A DNA stretch of 33,098 nt, from positions 1 through 33,098 of the forward strand of contig JAFOSK010000156.1 in NCBI GenBank assembly GCA_017392945.1, written 5' to 3'. Positions within the stretch are counted from its first letter, which is position 1. The number at the start of each line of letters is the position of its first letter. Of this stretch, positions 7,708 to 15,527 are shown in pieces. The stretch comes from Treponema sp. GTDB lineage: Bacteria; Spirochaetota; Spirochaetia; Treponematales; Treponemataceae. The notes under the pieces are model-generated. The model saw only the letters and a list, made by a program, of their open reading frames with translations, had not been told where the DNA came from and made no database searches. The position numbers and the translations under genes are program-made.

Positions 7708-9057
7708 ATGATAGCAGTTGTGATTGCAATTATTACAGGAGCCTCCCTTCTTCTCATACTTATGCTGGCAACCGGAAAAGGCCGCAAATCAGTTGATATG
7801 AACAACAAAAACGGCAAACGTAAGAATAACAGTGCAATCATTAAAGAAGCAACGAAAAAGCTTTCTCACGATCCAAGAAACATTCCGGCTCTTACTGCAT
7901 TGGGAGATGTCTACTACACAGCGATGGAATATGCAAAAGCCATGCCAATGTACAAAAATCTGTGCGAACAGACCGGCGTTCACCCTGAAATTGATTCCAA
8001 GATGGTAAACCTGCGCTACGGTGTATGCGCCTTCAAAAATAATCTAATTGATGAATCTGGTTCTGCACTTGCAAAAGTCCTTAAACTTGAACCTAACAAT
8101 TTTGAGGCAAACTTTTACATTGGAAAAGTCCTTTACGTAAAAAAAGACTACGAAAAGACAATTGCCTGCATGAAAAGAGCCGCAGTTACCAACGGCGAAA
8201 ATCAGGAAGTCCGCCAGATGCTTGCATACTCTCTTTATCACGCAAAAAAATTCCGGGAAAGCCTTCCTCAGCTTAAAAAAGTCTGCGAAGATTCCCCTGG
8301 CAACAAAGAGGCGCTTTTTTACATGGCTTCTGCGATGGAAGAAGCCGGGATGGCAGACAAAGCACTGAAGATTTTCATGCACCTTAGACCTGACCCGACT
8401 TTCGGAGCGCAGTCATGTCTGGCAGCAGGAACATATCATGCAAAAATTCAGCAGAACGACAAAGCCATTGAAGATCTTGAGATTGCGCTTAAACTTGAAA
8501 ACGTAGAGCCTGAACTGAAAGTTTCCATTCTTTACAAGCTTGCGCAAACTTATATTTCTACAAATGCAATTGCAAAAGCTTTGGCAAACCTTAAGCAAAT
8601 TAACATGCTGCATCCTAACTATAAAGATGTTCCGGCTTTAATTTCCAGATATCAGGAACTTACTCAGAACAGCAACCTTCAGGCATATCTTATGAGTGGC
8701 ACAAGTGACTTTGTCGCTTTATGCCGCAAATTCATTGCTGCATTCCATGCAGATGCATTTGTAAAAATAGAGGACATTTCTGTTGCCGCAGACAGCATAG
8801 AAATTCTCTGCAGCATTCAATCTGCCCGATGGGAAAATACAGAATTATTCAGATTCTTCCGCTCTACAAGTTCTGTCGGAGAATTATATATCCGCGAGCT
8901 TCATTCTAAAATGCGCGACATAAAATGCGACAAAGGCTGTTGTGTAACCGCAGGTTCCTATACTGAAGAAGCTAAGAAATACGTTGAAGGCCGTCCAATC
9001 GACCTTGTTGAAAAAGCAAAGCTGGTTTCGGTTCTTAAAAAAATTGAATTGCTATAA
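7708..9057 (+). CDS. Membrane-anchored tetratricopeptide repeat protein
   Basis: The protein is 449 aa from the ATG at 7708, preceded by GGAG at six-base spacing; a TTG reading at 7696 overlaps that ribosome site and is rejected. Residues 2-23 form a hydrophobic helix (IAVVIAIITGASLLLILML), probably a signal anchor, then a basic linker. From about residue 45 to 310 there are TPR-like helix pairs, for example ALTALGDVYYTAMEYAKAMP, FYIGKVLYVKKDYEKTI and ILYKLAQTYISTNAIAKALA. The C-terminal ~140 residues (from about 320) are non-repetitive and unassigned. TPR arrays mount protein partners; the exact role is unknown. It is flanked by hairpin elements and looks monocistronic. Confidence 0.85.
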   Translation: MIAVVIAIITGASLLLILMLATGKGRKSVDMNNKNGKRKNNSAIIKEATKKLSHDPRNIPALTALGDVYYTAMEYAKAMPMYKNLCEQTGVHPEIDSKMVNLRYGVCAFKNNLIDESGSALAKVLKLEPNNFEANFYIGKVLYVKKDYEKTIACMKRAAVTNGENQEVRQMLAYSLYHAKKFRESLPQLKKVCEDSPGNKEALFYMASAMEEAGMADKALKIFMHLRPDPTFGAQSCLAAGTYHAKIQQNDKAIEDLEIALKLENVEPELKVSILYKLAQTYISTNAIAKALANLKQINMLHPNYKDVPALISRYQELTQNSNLQAYLMSGTSDFVALCRKFIAAFHADAFVKIEDISVAADSIEILCSIQSARWENTELFRFFRSTSSVGELYIRELHSKMRDIKCDKGCCVTAGSYTEEAKKYVEGRPIDLVEKAKLVSVLKKIELL

Positions 9058-9071
9058 ATTACAATACGTCG

Positions 9072-9104
9072 AGTCAAGGCACGCTAACGCTTAAAGCCTT
9101 GACT
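9072..9104. repeat. Hairpin with GCTAACGC loop downstream of the TPR gene
   Basis: AGTCAAGGC (9072-9080) pairs perfectly with GCCTTGACT (9096-9104). The loop contains ACGCTAACGC, the same core as the GCCGCTAACGCGGC hairpin of type-A and type-C elements. It begins 15 nt after the TPR stop and could terminate that transcript, although no strong T-run follows. Confidence 0.5.
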
Positions 9105-9140
9105 TCGCCGTTTTGAGGGTTTTTACTACCCCCTCAATAA

Positions 9141-9171
9141 AAAATACCCCGGCTTAGAGCGTCCGGGGTAT
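9141..9171 (-). terminator. Rho-independent terminator of the rsmG operon
   Basis: ATACCCCGG (9144-9152) and CCGGGGTAT (9163-9171) form a perfect 9-bp stem with a 10-nt loop. On the minus strand it is followed by a run of six T, about 55 nt past the rsmG stop. No T-run follows on the plus strand. Confidence 0.8.
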
Positions 9172-9226
9172 TATCAGTTCTCTCTCATATATCATATAGT
9201 GAAGTTTTAATTCTCCTGAAAAATTT

Positions 9227-9910
9227 CTATTTTTTTATTATGACAAGATTGCGCTGTCGCAGTTCTTTTTGATCAACGGAATCGGTAAGAAATGGCACTG
9301 TCAGATTCTCTGTTCTATACTCAGGAACAATATCTTTTATTCCTTCCATTTCAGCAGCAATGCTGCAGGCTTTTGCCTTATATGCAGCAAGATAACCGCC
9401 GTTCCGTATAAGCGAGAGAAGAGTTTTTGTCATTTTTTTATCAAGGGGTCTGAAAGCCCTGAATGTTGCAACAGAAAAATATCCGGCCGGTACTTTTTCA
9501 GCTTCTTTTTTCATTACGGAAGCATTTTTAAGCCCCAGCAGAGCAATGCAGTTTTCCAAAAAGGCACATCTTTTATCCATTCGTTCTACAAGAACAAATC
9601 TATACTGCGGGAGCGCTGCTGCCAAAGGTATTCCCGGCAACCCACCTCCAGAACCAATATCACCGATAACACGCTCTTCTGGAGAAAATTGATCCGCAAG
9701 CGACTGTATTTTTTTCATTGCGGACAAACTGTCAAGAATATGATTTACGACAATCTCATCATAGTCGCTGGTATTCGTAAGATTATACGCAGAGTTGAAC
9801 AGTATGATTTCATTTATATAGCGGTCAATTTTTTGAGCAGTTTCATTAAGCATATCCGGTGAAACGCCGACTTTCAAAAGCCCGTCCGTCAGTTTTTTAG
9901 AAAATTCCAT
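9227..9910 (-). CDS. rsmG: 16S rRNA (guanine-527 N7) methyltransferase RsmG
   Basis: This 227-aa protein has the GidB/RsmG pattern: NLTNTSDYDEIVVNHILDSL near residue 43, the AdoMet-binding IGDIGSGGGLPGIPLA near 84, and VERMDKRCAFLENC near 108. It methylates G527 of 16S rRNA. Its ATG overlaps the stop of the preceding gene by one base (TGATG), indicating translational coupling. It is the last gene of a five-gene operon otherwise made of uncharacterised proteins; elsewhere rsmG is often near mnmG or parAB, which are absent here. Confidence 0.95.
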   Translation of the reverse strand: MEFSKKLTDGLLKVGVSPDMLNETAQKIDRYINEIILFNSAYNLTNTSDYDEIVVNHILDSLSAMKKIQSLADQFSPEERVIGDIGSGGGLPGIPLAAALPQYRFVLVERMDKRCAFLENCIALLGLKNASVMKKEAEKVPAGYFSVATFRAFRPLDKKMTKTLLSLIRNGGYLAAYKAKACSIAAEMEGIKDIVPEYRTENLTVPFLTDSVDQKELRQRNLVIIKK

Positions 9911-10833
9911 CAGTCTGAACCTATATCAAGCAGAAGATCCATATTCCATGCCGCATCATTGCAACGCAGGGCAACAAGATTACCTGTTTTTTCTGCCTTT
10001 AAGTTATGTTTTTTTGAAAGTTGATACAAGAACGAATGTTCATTTTTATAATCTTGAATAACGCTTGGCTCAACATCAAAACCGGCCTCGGAACCGCAGT
10101 TTCCATCCGCCTTAAAGAGAAGATAAAAAGTTTCTTCGCGACTTTTTCCGTTACTGTCATACTTGCGGTCACAGGTCAGAAGGAAAGAACCGTCATATTC
10201 TTTGTTACTAAAAAAAACTGTACGGCATGTATCAAGAAGATTACGGCCATTTACTACAAAACGAAGAATCTTAGGTTCTCTTTCAATGCTGGGAGGCACG
10301 ACAGAAGCAAGTCTATATTTTTTCTGTTCATCATAAAGCTTGGAAAGATGTGCATTCTGAAGTTTAAGCGCTTCAAGCTGCTCCATAACCTTTTCTAACA
10401 GGATATCTGACTTCGCGGTAGAGGCAGAAAATATATTCTGCACCTGTCCACCGTTTCCCAAAATACTGTAAATTCCGTCAAAATAACCGTTGGAACCAAG
10501 CATGGAAACATCATCTGCTGTAAGCCTGCTGTTGGAATTAAGCCCAAGGACAGCGGAAAGTTTTTCTTGCATGGAACCGGTCTGCAATGAAGCAGATTTT
10601 TCTGCAGCATTATTATCCGCAGATTTTATTGTAACTTCTGCTTTTTTTCGTGTATATACGTTTCCGGGAACATAGAAAGTAGAACCAAAAGTAGGCGCAG
10701 AAATATGAGGCATTGCCGGGCCGTCAGAAATATTGGTAATAGACGGCATTTCCGGCATTTTCATCTGAGCAGATAAGACTGCAACAAAAGCAAAAACTGT
10801 CACGCATAAAACAAAACGTTTACAGATTCGCAA
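9910..10833 (-). CDS. Exported protein of unknown function, TTG start
   Basis: The open frame extends further upstream (to 10926), but that stretch overlaps the previous gene. A strong GGAGGAAAG site sits five bases before a TTG at 10833, and the reading from there begins with a typical signal peptide: a basic start (RICKR), a hydrophobic core FVLCVTVFAFVAVL and SAQ before the likely cleavage site. I therefore start it there, giving 307 aa and a 14-nt overlap with the upstream gene. The mature part has a Met/Pro-rich start, a helical region near residue 155 (EKVMEQLEALKLQNAHLSKL) and a C-terminal half that looks like mixed beta structure. I do not recognise a family. It is probably periplasmic and is coupled to rsmG. 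Confidence 0.8.
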   Translation of the reverse strand: MRICKRFVLCVTVFAFVAVLSAQMKMPEMPSITNISDGPAMPHISAPTFGSTFYVPGNVYTRKKAEVTIKSADNNAAEKSASLQTGSMQEKLSAVLGLNSNSRLTADDVSMLGSNGYFDGIYSILGNGGQVQNIFSASTAKSDILLEKVMEQLEALKLQNAHLSKLYDEQKKYRLASVVPPSIEREPKILRFVVNGRNLLDTCRTVFFSNKEYDGSFLLTCDRKYDSNGKSREETFYLLFKADGNCGSEAGFDVEPSVIQDYKNEHSFLYQLSKKHNLKAEKTGNLVALRCNDAAWNMDLLLDIGSD

Positions 10834-11644
10834 GACTTTCCTCCACAAATTCCAGCCTTTTTGAAAGCTGGTCAATCGTTTTTTCCAAACGATTTTTTTC
10901 TTTTTCAAGCTTTGCCTTCTGATCATCTTCAGAAGCAGGTCTTGATCCCATTGCTTTCTGGCGCATAAGCTCTCTTACGGAAACAGGCCCTTTTCCTTCA
11001 AGGAATTCCTGTTCAACTTCCGCACGGTCAGCCTTTTTGCGCACGGACGCAACGATCTTCATATTTTCAAATCCTATAGAAGGATTTACTTCTACTGCAC
11101 CAACCTTTGTAATATCTTTTACAGTATTACGAGGAAGACAAAGAACGCGGTCAATATAATCTTCGTAACGGATATCAGCCTGCTCGCAGAGCTCGTGCGC
11201 TTTCATAAGGAGCTTTCCAAATTCCTGCATAAGGCGTCCGTTGGTTTCCAGATATTCTTTCTTTATTTTTTCAGTAAGTTCCTTTAATTCCGCATTTGAT
11301 TCCCATTCAAGCTTATAGTAGCCTTTTTCTTCTGCAACCATAAGAAGCTGGTTAAATTTTGCCCAAAAGGCTTGGCTGTGAACCTTCGCATTGTAAGTTG
11401 AATTGGAATTGCCGGTAGTCTTTAACAGCTCTTCTGCCGTAAGATGATGAGTATACTCATGTACGGCTGTATAAACAAGCTGATTGTCATTCTTAAAATT
11501 CTTGTTATGCAGAAAAATTTCATGCGTATCGGGCATATAGAAACCGTTTACACGCTTGCTTTCTTTTCCTGTCTGAGTAACTGTAAATTCTAAATCTGTA
11601 GGAGCAATGTCCAGAAGGATTTCTTTTATTTTGGCATTATCCAT
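10820..11644 (-). CDS. HEXXH-motif (putative zinc peptidase-like) protein with C-terminal coiled coil
   Basis: A 274-aa cytoplasmic protein with no signal peptide. Residues 60-68 read AVHEYTHHL, giving His62-Glu63-x-x-His66, the zinc-binding catalytic motif of metallopeptidases, in a context (FLHNKNF, then LVYTAVHEYTHHL) like SprT or ImmA-type domains. The third ligand is not obvious. The last ~35 residues (KLEKEKNRLEKTIDQLSKRL) form a coiled coil. The substrate is unknown; a structural rather than catalytic role is possible. It is 31 nt downstream of the 667-aa gene and overlaps the exported-protein gene, so all are in one operon. Confidence 0.75.
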   Translation of the reverse strand: MDNAKIKEILLDIAPTDLEFTVTQTGKESKRVNGFYMPDTHEIFLHNKNFKNDNQLVYTAVHEYTHHLTAEELLKTTGNSNSTYNAKVHSQAFWAKFNQLLMVAEEKGYYKLEWESNAELKELTEKIKKEYLETNGRLMQEFGKLLMKAHELCEQADIRYEDYIDRVLCLPRNTVKDITKVGAVEVNPSIGFENMKIVASVRKKADRAEVEQEFLEGKGPVSVRELMRQKAMGSRPASEDDQKAKLEKEKNRLEKTIDQLSKRLEFVEESLANL

Positions 11645-11675
11645 TTTTCTTTCCCGTTAGTCTTTAAAACTTTCC

Positions 11676-13679
11676 CTAGCCTTTTCGTGCCGCCATAGCA
11701 GCCTTAATCTGTTCAACAAAAAGCTTATTCTGATCTGTTCGTTCCGGAACAGAGAACTTAGGCTTTCCGTCCTCTTCAGAAATTCTATAAATATGTTTTG
11801 ATGATACAGTATATGCCGGACTTGAAGGATTGTTAATCCACCAGTCAAGAACTGCAATAAAACACAGTGTATATTTTATAAGATTTGCGTTATTTGCATT
11901 CGTATTGGCAGACATGTTATTTGCGCCAAGCAAAACATCAAGCCGCTTTGAGACCTCATTCGGAATGTCAAATTTGTAATGATCCCATGGATTATTCACT
12001 GCCGAAACAGACCCCTTTGACTTGCTCATGCTGTCACACTCTGAAGCAACTTGTCCGAAAAAGGCTCTTGCAAAATCTGTGCGGAAAAACAACGGCTGAA
12101 ATTTGCTTTCATCTGTCGGACGTTCAAGAATAAGCTGGTCAAACTTAAAGTGCGGTAAAAAGTGCCATTTTGTCTGCCATAAAAGTGACGTAATAAGGCG
12201 TTTTCCAAACTGGGAATCTTCGTAATCATCCTGCGAATAGATGGAATTAACAAGATCGTTCAACGGATCGCAGTATAGCCGTTCAAAGAGATTTTCACGG
12301 TAAGCAGACCAATCATCCATAAGTTTAATTATAGTGTCATCGGTTCTTATCGCATCCGTAGTCTGGATTGAAAACTGAATATTGCGGCACCCCTGCAAAC
12401 AGTCTTCTATAATTTTCAGAAGGACAACTACCACCTGCAAAGGATTTTCAGGACTAAGGACATTGAAACCGTCTTCGAATTTATAAAGCGGCTGAAAGTA
12501 AGGGTACATATCAGGATGATTCTCAAGATTCTTAAATCCTGCCTGCGGGAACAGCTGGTCCAGAAGATTAATACCCGTATTTACAATTCCATCTTTTATT
12601 CCTTTTTCTATTTTTTTTGGCGCAGCCGGTTTTTCCGTTTTTTCTGTAACAGCAGGGCCCTGTTCTTTTGGTTTTTCGGGCAGCAGGAGATCATATTTAT
12701 GAAGTCCTAGGAATTTTAGTATATCTGCAACCTTTACTTTAAAGAAATCCGGGTATTCTTCATAGGTATCAGAACACATACGCATGAGAAGAGGATAAAG
12801 TTTTTTTACGATTTCATTCTGAATATAAAGCCAGGAAGTAATGGCTTCCTTTGCCATTGAAGACAGCTTATCATGAGGCGCATCAGGATATGCAATTTCG
12901 TCTGTATAAATTTCCTTTATGAGCTTAGGAATCTTTGTTTCGCCGTAGTAATAAACCTGAATGAGCATTTTATAGACTGCACGCACATAAGGAATCAAAT
13001 CCTGAACGACATAGGGCTGAGGAAGATCCAAAAGTTCAATATGAGCAAGTTTTATGGTCTGCAAATTCCAGCCGGCAACCATACGAAGGAATTTAAACTT
13101 AACATCCGTCCCGTTTGCAATTTTTGCCTTGTATGTAGCAGGAGCCATCTGAATCAAAGTTTTTACAACTGTAATAAATCCTTGAAGATTTTCTATATGA
13201 TGCTTAAGGGTGAGAGTACAAAATTCTGTGATAACGACTTCTTTTCCATTCTGCTGAAAAAGTTTTATAAAATTGAACAGACCATAATCCGGCTTAATTG
13301 CATACTCATCGCTCATCATGAGTTTATCGATAAGCTGCGCAAGCTTTTGCGGAATATCCGGTAATTCTTCCTGGCGTTTACGTCCTTTTCCTGATGTTGA
13401 CGTACCGGAAGAAGAACTGCTGCCTGAACTGCCCGAGCCGTATGAAGATGAATTACTTCCGCCGGAACCAGCCGATGCACTGCGCACAATTCGCCCCGTT
13501 CCTTTTGAAGAACGTTCTCCTCCAAGAGGTTTTGTAGATTTTTCATACATTATTTCGCCACCCAGTTTTTTTGCCATAACCTGAGCTTCTGCAGAATCAA
13601 TATTTCCAATTGCTTTTCTTGTTCTGTCCAATGTTCCGGGAGCCCAATCAGCTTCCTTAGGTCTTTTTATTTCTTCCAT
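11676..13679 (-). CDS. Large conserved-looking protein of unknown function with Ser/Gly linker
   Basis: The 667-aa protein is of a kind I cannot assign to a named family. After a basic N-terminus (EIKRPKEADWAPGTLDRTRK) there is a low-complexity Ser/Gly stretch at about residues 68-97, then a basic KGRKR. From about residue 110 to the end the sequence is a helical domain rich in aromatic residues, interrupted by a charged linker near 343-360 (EKTEKPAAPKKIEKG). No signal peptide or membrane segment is seen, so it should be cytoplasmic. AGAGG seven bases upstream supports the start. It lies 13 nt after the DUF2804 gene and 31 nt before the HEXXH gene. Context suggests a multi-protein system, but no function is claimed. 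Confidence 0.8.
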   Translation of the reverse strand: MEEIKRPKEADWAPGTLDRTRKAIGNIDSAEAQVMAKKLGGEIMYEKSTKPLGGERSSKGTGRIVRSASAGSGGSNSSSYGSGSSGSSSSSGTSTSGKGRKRQEELPDIPQKLAQLIDKLMMSDEYAIKPDYGLFNFIKLFQQNGKEVVITEFCTLTLKHHIENLQGFITVVKTLIQMAPATYKAKIANGTDVKFKFLRMVAGWNLQTIKLAHIELLDLPQPYVVQDLIPYVRAVYKMLIQVYYYGETKIPKLIKEIYTDEIAYPDAPHDKLSSMAKEAITSWLYIQNEIVKKLYPLLMRMCSDTYEEYPDFFKVKVADILKFLGLHKYDLLLPEKPKEQGPAVTEKTEKPAAPKKIEKGIKDGIVNTGINLLDQLFPQAGFKNLENHPDMYPYFQPLYKFEDGFNVLSPENPLQVVVVLLKIIEDCLQGCRNIQFSIQTTDAIRTDDTIIKLMDDWSAYRENLFERLYCDPLNDLVNSIYSQDDYEDSQFGKRLITSLLWQTKWHFLPHFKFDQLILERPTDESKFQPLFFRTDFARAFFGQVASECDSMSKSKGSVSAVNNPWDHYKFDIPNEVSKRLDVLLGANNMSANTNANNANLIKYTLCFIAVLDWWINNPSSPAYTVSSKHIYRISEEDGKPKFSVPERTDQNKLFVEQIKAAMAARKG

Positions 13680-13692
13680 ATAAAAACCTCTT

Positions 13693-14757
13693 CTATAATC
13701 GAATATGACTTTTCTTTACAATTCCAGGGCAATTCTTAAGAATGATTTTTTCACCGTCTTTAGAAACAAGTACGCCATCGAATGTTCCATAGATTGTCGT
13801 ATAGGCGTTGCGCATAAGAACTATATTCAAAGTCCTGTCATTGAGGGAAACAGGATTGAATGTAAGATCTACCATACCCTCAGTGTCTTGAGCAATCCAT
13901 TTACCGCTAAGCCCAAAAGGGTGAGTTATAACGACAGGCGGCATTGCAGTAAGTTCGTTATTTACTGAAAGCATATTGTCGTTATAGGTATCCTCGTCCA
14001 GCGCATCCTGAGTTGTATTTGAATATGCAAATACAACATTTTTTCCGTCTGCAACGGTCATCCCGAACATTACTTCACTGGAAGAGCGGGGTTTAAGATA
14101 TGTGCGGTTGAGCAGCATAAGGCCAAGCCCCTTACCTTGAGGGATTTCTTTTATATAATGCCGGTGCTTTCCTAGATTAAGTCCGCCCTCTAGATTCATT
14201 GGAACAATCCATGTTGCCGAACAGCGCTGCGTTGTTGGGGATGGTGTTACAGAAAGCATTTCTGCCTTTCCATCCTCGGACAGTCTTGCTATATAATGTG
14301 CTTTTGCAGCCGGCCGGAATTTATCCCCTCTTAATACAAAACTAAGCGAAATCTTATTACGTCTACGGCTCCAGCTTATTTTTATGTAACGCGGAGCATA
14401 GCTTGTACAGACTGACTCCTGAGTATCAATCGGAACAAAACGTCGGCTTGGCCCCATAAAAGTATGATACGCAATTTTCTTGCCGGTTTCTCTATCCCAG
14501 AAAATAACTTCTGCAAGCCCGAACAATTTATCATCGAAAAATTCTGCAAGCCCTATATAATTATCAACAGAAAAAACAAATGCAAGCCTGCTTTTGATTC
14601 TGAAATTCGAAAAGAACGTAGAAGTGGGTACCCCTGCAAAAGGAGCCTTTACTCCACGAATATCAACAGTCTTTGCAACCCCGAAAAAAGAACCGAAATT
14701 AATCTTTCCGTTATGAACAATATGTTCCGGGGCTTTAACTAATGGTCTTGAATACAT
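13693..14757 (-). CDS. DUF2804 family protein
   Basis: The 354-aa protein matches the plan of DUF2804 as I know it: an N-terminal substrate-like segment, repeated beta strands with Trp/Arg-rich motifs (FWDRETGKK, KISWSRRRNKISL), a HPFGLSGKWIAQD block near residue 283, and the terminal pattern GTFDGVLVSKDGEKI...CPGIVKKSHIRL. The molecular function is not known; a lipocalin-like beta fold is often suggested for such proteins. No signal peptide is present. It is the first gene of the five-gene rsmG operon. There is no Shine-Dalgarno sequence; a good promoter (TTGATA-17-TATAAT) ends nine bases before the ATG, so the leader would be three bases or less. Confidence 0.75.
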   Translation of the reverse strand: MYSRPLVKAPEHIVHNGKINFGSFFGVAKTVDIRGVKAPFAGVPTSTFFSNFRIKSRLAFVFSVDNYIGLAEFFDDKLFGLAEVIFWDRETGKKIAYHTFMGPSRRFVPIDTQESVCTSYAPRYIKISWSRRRNKISLSFVLRGDKFRPAAKAHYIARLSEDGKAEMLSVTPSPTTQRCSATWIVPMNLEGGLNLGKHRHYIKEIPQGKGLGLMLLNRTYLKPRSSSEVMFGMTVADGKNVVFAYSNTTQDALDEDTYNDNMLSVNNELTAMPPVVITHPFGLSGKWIAQDTEGMVDLTFNPVSLNDRTLNIVLMRNAYTTIYGTFDGVLVSKDGEKIILKNCPGIVKKSHIRL

Positions 14758-14766
14758 GATTATTCA

Positions 14767-14795
14767 ATTATATAAGAATTAAATTGTTCTATCAA
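14767..14795 (-). promoter_or_regulatory. Promoter of the DUF2804-rsmG operon, predicted near-leaderless
   Basis: On the minus strand TTGATA (14795-14790), a 17-nt spacer and TATAAT (14772-14767) match the sigma-70 consensus in 11 of 12 positions. The ATG begins nine bases after the -10 box, leaving no room for a ribosome site. Confidence 0.7.
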
Positions 14796-14842
14796 ATAAT
14801 TTGTTTAAATAGCGTTAATTTCGAGTAAAAAAATGCATTGCC

Positions 14843-14994
14843 AAAAAATAGCTTCCAGTCTAAGATCCACTTTCAAAACCGGCCGCCGGCGCGGGTTACA
14901 CGCAGTTGTACCCCGTAACTATAAAAAATACAGCTCACGCGGCAGCCAACAGCATGTTTCTGAAAGCAGATCTCCTCCTTTGCGCGATTTTTTT
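14843..14994 (+). repeat. Type-A nested palindromic element, copy A3 (diverged)
   Basis: AAAAAATAGCTTCCAGTC at the left and CTCCTCCTTTGCGCGATTT at the right match the ends of the 1088 copy. The second stem (GATCCACTTTCA with TGAAAGCAGATC) is partly paired. The interior hairpins have decayed (CGGCCGCCGGCGCGGG, CAGCTCACGCGGCAG). It lies in the 770-bp gap between the divergent DUF2804 and MBL genes. Confidence 0.8.
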
Positions 14995-15087
14995 ATAATA
15001 TTTGAAAACCCAAAATTAAGGCTGAATAATTTTATAAGGGAATATTTTGATATAATCATGAGATTTTCATTATTTACAGAAAACTGA

Positions 15088-15183
15088 AGAACGACTGCGC
15101 CGAGCGTGGAGGGGTGGACGCGGAGCGGCCAGGGCCTGCGGAGCAGGGACCAAGCCTTTGGCGGGCCCCGGAAGGCGAATTGC
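15088..15183. other. GC-rich non-coding patch in the DUF2804-MBL gap
   Basis: About 95 bp of strongly GC-rich sequence (around GCGCCGAGCGTGGAGG to GGCGGGCCCCGGAAGG) is embedded in AT-rich DNA. No convincing coding frame or tRNA/rRNA fold is seen. The frames that stay open across it also cross the tandem repeats, so they are probably incidental. Its nature is unknown; it may be a single repeat-family copy. Confidence 0.4.
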
Positions 15184-15243
15184 GGAAAATGCTGCGCCCA
15201 GATGTATGAACAAAAGATTCAAACTGACAGCGGCTTTTTTTTC

Positions 15244-15271
15244 TTGAGAAATATGAATCGTGTGGTAAAAT
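15244..15271 (+). promoter_or_regulatory. Promoter of the MBL nuclease gene
   Basis: TTGAGA (15244-15249), a 16-nt spacer and TAAAAT (15266-15271). A start near 15278 would give a leader of about 250 nt that contains both tandem hairpin units. Confidence 0.6.
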
Positions 15272-15293
15272 CTTAAAAATGAGAACATGAAAG

Positions 15294-15514
15294 GAGGTGT
15301 GATAAAAATTACATCCATGTAATTTTTATCACTGCAGTTTTTTGCCTTTGGCAAAAAAATGCGATTCGATGCATCCTGCATCGCCGCTAACGCGGAGTTT
15401 TTATGAGGTGTGATAAAAATTACATCCATGTAATTTTTATCACTGCAGTTTTTTGCCTTTGGCAAAAACTGCGATTCGATGCATCCTGCATCGCCGCTAA
15501 CGCGGAGTTTTTAT
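15294..15514 (+). repeat. Tandem duplication of a 110-bp hairpin-rich unit (type C) in the MBL leader
   Basis: Unit 1 is 15294-15404 and unit 2 is 15405-15514. They are identical except near the middle, where GGCAAAAAAATGCG is replaced by GGCAAAAACTGCG. Each contains a 16-bp perfect stem (GTGATAAAAATTACAT with ATGTAATTTTTATCAC, loop CC), a second hairpin around TTTTGCCTTTGGCAAAA, a third (CGATGCATCCTGCATCG) and a fourth (CCGCTAACGCGG). Unit 2 ends just before the AAGGAGG ribosome site of the MBL gene. Confidence 0.95.
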
Positions 15515-15527
15515 AAGGAGGCACTGT

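Noticed and set aside
15288-15323. Short leader peptide MKGGVIKITSM preceding the MBL gene
   Set aside because: AAGGAGG lies inside it rather than before it, and it arises from the repeat unit. A regulatory upstream frame cannot be excluded but is not supported.
15070-15465. Minus-strand frame encoding a duplicated peptide (KNCSDKNYMDVIFITP twice)
   Set aside because: The duplication is just the type-C tandem repeat read as protein, and the frame also runs through the GC-rich patch. No ribosome site and no protein-like composition.
15294-15514. CRISPR array
   Set aside because: Only two directly abutting units with no unique spacers and no cas genes; the structure is a tandem duplication of hairpins.
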